Shown one piece after another: positions 57,746-64,000 of a stretch of 64,000 nucleotides of DNA. Each line of letters opens with the position of its first letter. Positions within the stretch are counted from its first letter, which is position 1. The position numbers and the translations under genes are program-made. This stretch comes from Cryphonectria parasitica EP155. Lineage: Eukaryota; Ascomycota; Sordariomycetes; Diaporthales; Cryphonectriaceae. The notes under the pieces were generated by a model, which saw only the letters and a list, made by a program, of their open reading frames with translations, was not told the DNA's origin and did no database searches. The stretch lies in the NCBI RefSeq assembly GCF_011745365.1, contig NW_024468918.1:1082488-1146487 (forward strand), given 5' to 3'.

Positions 57746-58211
57746 ACCGTGGTTGGGAGGAGCAGTAATGTGAGCTACTAGGTTAGTCGCACTGAATTGT
57801 TCTGGTCTTTTTCCTATGTACAAGTTGGGCAAGATGTTCTGGCAGCACCTCCTTGAGAGACTGACTGCCTTAGTCTACTGCAGGCCAGTACCTTCGTAGC
57901 TCATCTGGACAAGGATACAAGCCTACTAGAGAAGAAGACGCAAATTCATAACGCGCGAATGCCTTGATGTACCAATCGCCAATTGACTCCTCTCACCATG
58001 GCCCGTCAGCCACTCGATGTCATCTACCTTTCCGAGCTCATATGCCTTTACGGTTTGTTGTGTCCAACTGCCAAAAGATGAATTAGCATGTTTTCAGCGG
58101 ATCGATTTGACAGATTCCTCAGAGCCCAGACGTACCGTGAGCCGAGTGTACTAATATTCAACGCGCTCTCCACCGATCCCACATCCAGGCTCAGGCTGGT
58201 CATCTCGACCC
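57746..58211. other. Convergent 3' intergenic region
   Basis: Presumed 3' UTRs of the cupin (+) and the acidic protein gene (-). Nothing recognised. Confidence 0.5.
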
Positions 58212-59759
58212 CTATTGCAGGCTCAGAGGTCCTTTTATACCCTCTGATACGGCAGCATCATCGAAGGTACAAGTCATGCGTAGGCTTGAGTGTCTCCTCT
58301 GACAGCCAGGAGTCCCACAAGGGCACTGTGAAGCCCTGCCTGCCGCCTCACTGCCACTGCAGGAGTCACTCGGGCCCGTGGAGCGCCCGTGTCCCTGCGA
58401 CGCGCCTTTGTAGCCCACAGATGCATCCGACGGATTGATGACGTTGTAGACAGTGTACCAGCCCGCGTTCTTTACCTCTACAGACCGGTGCTTCCGAGAG
58501 TAAGGGAGATCCTGAGCTCTCTTCATGTTGCGAAGCATCGCGTCGTATAGATCGCTCCAGTGGGTGTCCGCCGAAATCTGGACGACTCTGTTCCAAACCT
58601 TCTGGTCAAGCCTGGCGGGACCTTCAACGAGAAATGAGGCCACGGGCATGGATGGCTGAGCGTCTCCGGATGCGAGAACACCACTCTCGCGACACATGGC
58701 AGTATGGGATGTGTTTGAGTTTGGACAACGTAGGAAATCGTCAGAGCTGCTGGCCTCGTCGCCCTCGCTGTCGTTACCCGCACTGTAGTCGACATTCTGC
58801 TTGCTCGTCTGCTGCTCGGTCTCGTGTTGGGTCTTCTGGTCCTCAATTGCCGTGTCGGAAAGACCAGTGTTGATGTTGGTAGTGGTAGTCGTCGCCCAGC
58901 CACTCTCATCCTTGGACAAGAACTGTTGGTCGTCGCCATCGTCATTTCCCGAGTCCGAGTCCGATTCAGAATCAGATGTTGATTCGAAATCATCGGAATC
59001 CTGTCCATTGTAGTCCTCGTAGTCGTCCCAGATCATCGAATCCTCTTCTGAGGTCCAATCGTCGTCCTCGTGACTCTCGACATCTTCCTCAGATGAAGAG
59101 CTTGAGCTCTCTTGGATGCTCTCTAGACCGCACGACTGGATAGACCAGGATTGGAGGGACTCTCCCTCACCAGCCGGCCAGTCCCCGCCCGCAGCTGCGG
59201 CCCAGTCCTGGATCGTGCCTTCACTGGCTGTCCAGCCCTGGGCTGCTGTCCAGTCATGGACCTCGCCTTCATCATTTGTTGTTGCGCTGTCACCATATGC
59301 TGTGACAAACTGACCAACAGCGTCTTGGGCTTTCCTCGGCTGGTCGGCCATCTTGCGCTGGTATTCCTGCTGCAGCCTTGCTATCTCCCTGTCTTTGGCG
59401 CTCTTGTTATGCTCGTAGTTCGCCTGCAGACAAGCTTGCCTGACAATTTCTCGAGCCTCGTCCTCGTCGAAGCACGGCAGGAGGATCTCGTTGATCTTGT
59501 ATTGTCGAAGGACAGATCGGCTCTTGCTTGCCGCGTTCAGCATGGCCTCACGAGCCTTGAGAGAATGCTTTGAGGCCATCACTGTCGCAGGGGTGCCAGA
59601 CGGTGGAACGCAAGAGGTAATTTGTGTCGTATTGTGTGGGCGACAGGCCTCGCCCGTATTCTCTTCGCTCGTGCTTGACTTTTCGGTAGCTGGTACCACA
59701 ATCGCGGCGGTGGTGATGGATAGAGAAGAAGAAGGAGGCGGCGAAGAAGACGAAGCCAT
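58212..59759 (-). CDS. Unrecognised acidic, Ser/Asp-rich protein with Trp-containing repeats
   Basis: Single exon, 515 aa. I do not recognise a family. Visible: a Ser/Pro/Thr-rich N-terminus; a helical, charged segment at about 62-140 (KAREAMLNAASKSRSVLRQY, DEDEAREIVRQA, DREIARLQQEYQRKMADQ), probably partly coiled coil; an imperfect series of short Trp units (VHDWTAAQ, GWTASEG, IQDWAAAA, GDWPAGEG, LQSWSIQS) at about 165-210; a very acidic Ser/Asp/Glu run (about 215-345); a more ordered stretch LDQKVWNRVVQISADTHWSDLY with AGWYTVYNVI; and a Cys-containing C-terminus (SQCPCGTPGC). No signal peptide or membrane segment, so nuclear or cytoplasmic is likely. The long open frame with a protein-like N-terminal helix region argues that the gene is real. 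The 3' end might be spliced differently. Confidence 0.65.
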   Translation of the reverse strand: MASSSSPPPSSSLSITTAAIVVPATEKSSTSEENTGEACRPHNTTQITSCVPPSGTPATVMASKHSLKAREAMLNAASKSRSVLRQYKINEILLPCFDEDEAREIVRQACLQANYEHNKSAKDREIARLQQEYQRKMADQPRKAQDAVGQFVTAYGDSATTNDEGEVHDWTAAQGWTASEGTIQDWAAAAGGDWPAGEGESLQSWSIQSCGLESIQESSSSSSEEDVESHEDDDWTSEEDSMIWDDYEDYNGQDSDDFESTSDSESDSDSGNDDGDDQQFLSKDESGWATTTTTNINTGLSDTAIEDQKTQHETEQQTSKQNVDYSAGNDSEGDEASSSDDFLRCPNSNTSHTAMCRESGVLASGDAQPSMPVASFLVEGPARLDQKVWNRVVQISADTHWSDLYDAMLRNMKRAQDLPYSRKHRSVEVKNAGWYTVYNVINPSDASVGYKGASQGHGRSTGPSDSCSGSEAAGRASQCPCGTPGCQRRHSSLRMTCTFDDAAVSEGIKGPLSLQ

Positions 59760-60942
59760 CTACCAAGGAAGAAGGAAGGGAAAAAAGGGCAGCTTTGAGA
59801 GAGCTGCAGCAGTTATCTTTGCTTGGAAAAGGGGTCAAGATGCCAATCCAGCTGAGGCAATGACCAGATGTCAGCTAGCAACGGATTGAGGAGGCCAACG
59901 TCCCACAGGTGGTGTTGTGAGTTGAGAAGTAGGGGCTTCTGAGAGGAGCTTGAGCCAAGTGAGGCCTGGCAAGCGTTGCTGACTATTGGTGATGCCTGTT
60001 GATATTTGAAAAGAACACCAGAGAAGGGTGAGAGAAGATCAAGAGGCGATGGGACGGAAAAGGCAAAGAAGCGGCCAGAAATCAAAAGGTGTTGTTGGTT
60101 GGGAAGAGATTCAGAAAATCAGAGGGAAAGAGGGCAATCGTGTGTAGAAGAGAAGAAAATGAAAAGAGCCAAAAGAGTTGATGGAAATTCACATGGGTGG
60201 GAAAAAAAAGAAGTTAGGCAGAACAATGGGTGCAATTGTCAAGGGGTCTCTTATTGACAACAACAAAAAAAAACCAAAAAAACCATGGGACTGAGCTGTC
60301 CAAGAAAGGTTGAGAGATGTCTTGTACCTTCCATCCCCTTCCACCTCGTCGATGTGTCAGATTCAGGTTTAGTTCGCCCTTTAGAATGTTGTGGCATGTC
60401 CTGCCTCTTTTATTATTTGCTCACTGAGAAGGAACACTCACCACCATACGAGACAACAGGATTCTCTGCACCACAAGCAAACACCACCCTAAGGCTAGGT
60501 TTGTGTAGAGGGCAACAGGCAACTTACATTAGGAAAACAATTACGATCCGAATTGCAGTCAATCATAATAATGAGGTCAGAGAGAATAGAGGACGTGATT
60601 GTGGGTGCAACTCACAGTGCCAATTGATGATACGGTCCTCCTGCTTCGACCAAGAAGTGAACATATGCCCTTCATCTAACAGGAGCTCGCCTGTGACAGG
60701 TGAGCGTATCATATTTGGTGGGAAAAGAGCACACTCTTTTTATCTATGGACACACGGAGGAAGAACCAGAAAATGATATACTGACTGTCATTGTTTGAAA
60801 CAGGAAGCGCTTTCAAGCAGGCAACATTGGAACAGGATTGAACACGAAGCCAAGCTCAGAGAGCATGTTCTAGACATCAAGTATATTGATTTAGATGGGG
60901 GGTATCTTTCCGTATATATTTCCTCCTCCTCCTCCTCCGAAT
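59760..60942. other. Tandem intergenic region
   Basis: 1.2 kb between the 5-phosphatase stop and the start of the acidic protein gene (both minus). A-rich runs at 60207-60216 and 60260-60282, and a CTC repeat (60921-60938) next to the 5-phosphatase stop. No gene recognised. Confidence 0.5.
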
Positions 60943-63900
60943 TCAGTTGGATTCACGCCTCCTGATAAATAGCTCAACCAGCGTGGACTGTTTCCCTTCC
61001 AAGATCTTCCGGTCCTTGTCACGGCCTGTCTCGGGAGCCCTGCAGACGGCATTGCCAAAGATTTGCGCAACTCTCCTCTCTCTTGCCTTCCTTCTCTCCA
61101 GTGCTGCGATGGCTTCGGTGACTGAAGACGCCATAGTTGTACCGGATCCTATCGTCAGGCTCTGCCTGAAGCTCAGGGATCTGCGGCCCAGCGCCCCAAT
61201 CGCCCCAATCGCCCCTCTTTGGGAGGCTGCTGATGCTGCTCCTGCCCCAGGGGTTTCAATCTTGTCCTTCTGGACAGGCGCGAGCTCTGCGACAACACTG
61301 GCCAGGGTGGTGGTGAGAAACACAAAACAGATATTGTGGTTCGGTGCGGTCGTGAGGATATCGAGGATCGCCACCTTGTCGTCTTCTGCGGCTTCTAACC
61401 CGGACATGCCCGACCCTGAGGACGACGGCGGGGCCTGACCGAGGGCCTTGATCGGAGCCTGCTCAATTTTCGACCACAGTGGCACACTCACCACGCCATC
61501 CGTTAGGCCGCGTAGGAAGTGTACGAGGACCTCGGCAACGGTCTCGAGACGCTGGCACGGATTGGTCTCCGGGAGGAAGGCGTCAGCGATAGGCCGGTCC
61601 GTGTCGAGAGTGTCGATCACCGAGGGAATGAGGTGCTCGTGTGGATCGGCGACAAAGTCCTCAAATGGCCATCCATGCTTGTCTCGGGGTATCGTGTAGG
61701 ACCCCAGCATCTGCTCATCCGCCAGTGTCCGGTCGGTAAGGGTCTCGAGGGCGTCGATCAGCTTGAAGAGCTCCTTGGGCGCAGAGCGGTGGACCGTGAG
61801 GCTGTACGGGATGGCGCCCGTGTGTTGCTTGCCCTCCTTGGTGTCGGCCAGCGACGTCACGAGGCGCCGGATGCCGCCGTCAGGGACCCGTATGAGCTCG
61901 TCAACAGACCTGCCCATGCATGTGGGAAGCCAGACCGCTCGCACCGGGATGAAGTAATCTCTGCCGTCGGTAACGCGCAACACCAGCACTTCGTCCAGAC
62001 TCGCCCCTCCTTCGTTGAGCAATCTAGCTTGCGACAATTGCCCGACGAAGACCTGTATGGAAGCGGTCACCGTCTCACCGGGCTCCAGCGTGACCTCCTT
62101 CCCCAGATCGAAAGCCTCCTCGCCGCCGCCGACCCCACTGAGCTCCGTCCTCGATAACGAGGTCTCTAGCCACTGGCGATCCGGGCCGCCGTCTCCTGGC
62201 TGCTCGGTGGCCGGCTTCTCGACGAAGCTGAGGGTGGCTGGCACACGGCCGGTGTTGGCAAGAGTGAGGTAAGCCGTTCGCCGCTCGAGATATCTGATGT
62301 CACCCACATCGACCGAGCCGGAGCCAGATTGTGACCCTTCCACGACGATTGTGATGGACGGCCGGCCCTCATTTTCAGCACGGTCAAGTTCCCGAGCGAC
62401 TTCGGCAAGCACCTCGGCCTTGAGTTCCGGTACTACAGCGGCGAAGTCGAGTGTGAAAATGGCAGCGACGGGTTTGTGGTCAGATGATGTGACTCGTTGG
62501 TAGGAGGTGTAGGTTTCCAGGTTGATGCAGTCGGCGGTGTTGCTGTCTTCGTTGCCCGCAGAGAGCCCTGCAAGACCACCAGCGTCTTCATACTCGTCGT
62601 AGTCCAGCCCTGGTTGTCCAGCAGGTTCCGTGTCGCCGTCATGTTCCGGGTCGTAGTCGAAAAGCACCTCATCGTCATCCCCAGCATGATCAATGCCGCG
62701 GGCTTTCATCTCCTCATCCCGCCTGTGGGCAGCCGCCTCTTCCCTGAGCTTCAGTTCGAATCGCTCTCGGTCCAGCCTCGTACGAAATAAGATGCGGTCG
62801 CACCAGCTGGGCGCTCGTTTCTTCTCGCTCGAGTCGAAGACGCCGACGGTCCCCACGTCGTACTTGTATGAAGGGAGGAAGGAGATGGGCCCTTCCCGCC
62901 AGCCATCGTGAAATATCTTGCGCCGTTTCACGGCTTGTTGCAGCTGGTCATGTGGCAGGAGCGAGTCCAGGGTGGCCTGGAGGGATGTTGGATCCTCTTG
63001 AGGGTCAGGCTCAAAGTCGTCTGGGTCAGGCAAATCAACACTGTCATCATCCTCGCCGCCAGGATTAGAAGACGACTGGCTTCGTCTTGCTGAGGAATCT
63101 TCTGCTGCTGCTGCTGCTGCTGCTGCGCGCTCATCTGTGCTCTCGGGAGTTTCTTTCACGATGATCGCATCCTCATTATTGCTGGGCTCCGGCCGCCGGG
63201 TCGAGCCATATTCACCTGTCGTGTGGAGCGTTAACAGGCGGCGTATGTCATCGCCTGGGATGCCACCGAGGCGGAAGTTGAGGTCGCCAAACCAGAAGGC
63301 AAAGTCCTCATCACCAATCCTGTCCTCACCCTCGGTGTTATCATATCCAGGGACGGAGACAGGGTCAAACCGGGTGCGATCCACAATGGTCCTGACATCC
63401 CAACAGCGGCGCTCGACAGTGGAGGGGTCGCTGCCGCTGGAGAGATGGGAGTTGACAAACACCAGCCTGGTAGCCTCCCCGAGGAGGATGCGGGCGATGG
63501 TTGCACCTTTGTTCCCGAACCAACCTCCAACGCCAGTGCCTACAACCTTTGTGCTGATGTTTCCGATGCTGGGAGCCACTTCTGTAGAGGCGTAGAGCAG
63601 AAGCAATAGGCCCGACATGTGCTCTGAGGTAACAAAGGTATAGCCCTTGGGCATGGCCGCCTCCAGAGCAAGACGCCACTTGTCTGTGGGGTTTGGGTCC
63701 GAGTAGACATACTGGCTGACGGGGTTGAGAGTGACAACCTCCTGCAGACCAAGGACGTAGAGACCGATTTTGTCGCCTGCGAGGATGCGCGGGCCTTCTG
63801 TGTCCTGGCTAGGTGTGGCGGAATCTGATGGCTGCGTGGCTGCGGGAACGGAAGCACCATCACCGTCGACAAACCAGGCGGCCAGGTCTTTATCCGTACC

Positions 63901-63999
63901 TGGGCAGGCGGCAACATTCCAGGTCCCAACCTTTATGCGAATGCGATGAGGTCTGGTATACTCGGCACGACGGGCGTAAACGGCGTGGTGGAGGGAATT
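60943..63999 (-). CDS. OCRL-type inositol polyphosphate 5-phosphatase with ASH and RhoGAP-like domains (5' partial)
   Basis: At least 1019 codons, open to the window edge; the 5' end lies beyond 64000. Removes the 5-phosphate of PI(4,5)P2 and related lipids at membranes. Seen from the N-terminal side: VGTWNVAACPG (active-site Asn), GLQEV, GGWFGNKGA, FVNSHLSSG, FWFGDLNFRL, PSYKYDVGT, PSWCDRIL and SSDHKPVAAIFTL, covering all 5-phosphatase signatures. An ASH-like beta domain follows (YLTLANTGRVPATLSF), then a RhoGAP-like domain (GAIPYSLTVHRSAPKELFKLIDAL, LRGLTDGVVSVPLW). The usual RhoGAP arginine-finger context is not evident, as in OCRL/INPP5B, where it is inactive. Two long low-complexity insertions interrupt the catalytic domain: an Ala-run plus acidic segment (about 63170-62960) and an Asp/Gly/Glu-rich segment (about 62710-62530). 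The C-terminus is basic (ALERRKARERR). Confidence 0.92.
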   Translation of the reverse strand, partial: NSLHHAVYARRAEYTRPHRIRIKVGTWNVAACPGTDKDLAAWFVDGDGASVPAATQPSDSATPSQDTEGPRILAGDKIGLYVLGLQEVVTLNPVSQYVYSDPNPTDKWRLALEAAMPKGYTFVTSEHMSGLLLLLYASTEVAPSIGNISTKVVGTGVGGWFGNKGATIARILLGEATRLVFVNSHLSSGSDPSTVERRCWDVRTIVDRTRFDPVSVPGYDNTEGEDRIGDEDFAFWFGDLNFRLGGIPGDDIRRLLTLHTTGEYGSTRRPEPSNNEDAIIVKETPESTDERAAAAAAAAEDSSARRSQSSSNPGGEDDDSVDLPDPDDFEPDPQEDPTSLQATLDSLLPHDQLQQAVKRRKIFHDGWREGPISFLPSYKYDVGTVGVFDSSEKKRAPSWCDRILFRTRLDRERFELKLREEAAAHRRDEEMKARGIDHAGDDDEVLFDYDPEHDGDTEPAGQPGLDYDEYEDAGGLAGLSAGNEDSNTADCINLETYTSYQRVTSSDHKPVAAIFTLDFAAVVPELKAEVLAEVARELDRAENEGRPSITIVVEGSQSGSGSVDVGDIRYLERRTAYLTLANTGRVPATLSFVEKPATEQPGDGGPDRQWLETSLSRTELSGVGGGEEAFDLGKEVTLEPGETVTASIQVFVGQLSQARLLNEGGASLDEVLVLRVTDGRDYFIPVRAVWLPTCMGRSVDELIRVPDGGIRRLVTSLADTKEGKQHTGAIPYSLTVHRSAPKELFKLIDALETLTDRTLADEQMLGSYTIPRDKHGWPFEDFVADPHEHLIPSVIDTLDTDRPIADAFLPETNPCQRLETVAEVLVHFLRGLTDGVVSVPLWSKIEQAPIKALGQAPPSSSGSGMSGLEAAEDDKVAILDILTTAPNHNICFVFLTTTLASVVAELAPVQKDKIETPGAGAASAASQRGAIGAIGALGRRSLSFRQSLTIGSGTTMASSVTEAIAALERRKARERRVAQIFGNAVCRAPETGRDKDRKILEGKQSTLVELFIRRRESN
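63102..63126. repeat. In-frame CTG/CAG-type trinucleotide tract
   Basis: A pure triplet tract inside the 5-phosphatase coding sequence. On the coding strand it reads as consecutive GCA codons and gives the run of eight alanines within the first insertion. Length changes by whole units would keep the frame. Confidence 0.9.
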
Positions 64000-64000
64000 G

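Overview
The window reads as nuclear DNA of a filamentous ascomycete, most likely a Sordariomycete. Genes are split by short introns (about 70-180 nt, GT-AG, often with a CTAAC-type branch site). The protein set is fungal: GH72 glucanosyltransferase with a GPI tail, YTP1, ARB1, INO80 with DBINO, an RGS-LOV photoreceptor and Ser/Thr-rich wall proteins. Coding DNA is G+C-rich. Intergenic DNA is long, poorer in G+C and full of microsatellites. I see no rRNA, tRNA, CRISPR array, insertion sequence or recognisable transposon. Exon coordinates were worked out by hand from splice signals, reading phase and family resemblance, not from transcripts.

Layout. 0.7-6 kb: a Pth1-type peptidyl-tRNA hydrolase (+), a WSC-like single-pass membrane protein (-) and an APC-superfamily permease (-). 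7-16 kb: a six-exon DUF89/ARMT1 phosphatase (-), a GH64 beta-1,3-glucanase without a signal peptide (-), a promethin-like lipid-droplet protein (+) and a GEL/GAS beta-1,3-glucanosyltransferase (-). 16-22.4 kb is nearly gene-free, with one doubtful small gene at 20.3 kb. 22.5-27.2 kb: a YTP1-like membrane protein (+) and ALB1 (+). 27-39 kb: INO80 (-, 1870 aa) and the ABC-F ATPase ARB1 (-). 39-44 kb is a 5 kb gene-poor tract holding the 3' part of an unrecognised, perhaps decayed gene. 44-51 kb: a secreted mucin-like protein (+), mitochondrial NAD(H) kinase (-) and an LCLAT1/CST26-type acyltransferase (+). 51-54.4 kb: an RGS-LOV blue-light photoreceptor (-). 57-64 kb: a small cupin (+), an unrecognised acidic protein (-) and an OCRL-type inositol polyphosphate 5-phosphatase (-) whose 5' end lies beyond the window.

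The content is mostly housekeeping and is not arranged as a biosynthetic cluster. Loose themes are cell-wall glucan work (GEL, GH64, two Ser/Thr-rich surface proteins), membrane lipid and phosphoinositide metabolism (acyltransferase, 5-phosphatase, promethin) and ribosome biogenesis (ALB1, ARB1). No unknown multi-gene system was found. The most notable item is the RGS-LOV photoreceptor, with every residue needed for flavin photochemistry. Next are the two large insertions in the 5-phosphatase catalytic domain and several gene-structure oddities: a probable GC-AG intron, an 858-nt microsatellite-filled intron in INO80, a 612-nt leader intron before GEL, and a 14-codon signal-peptide exon.
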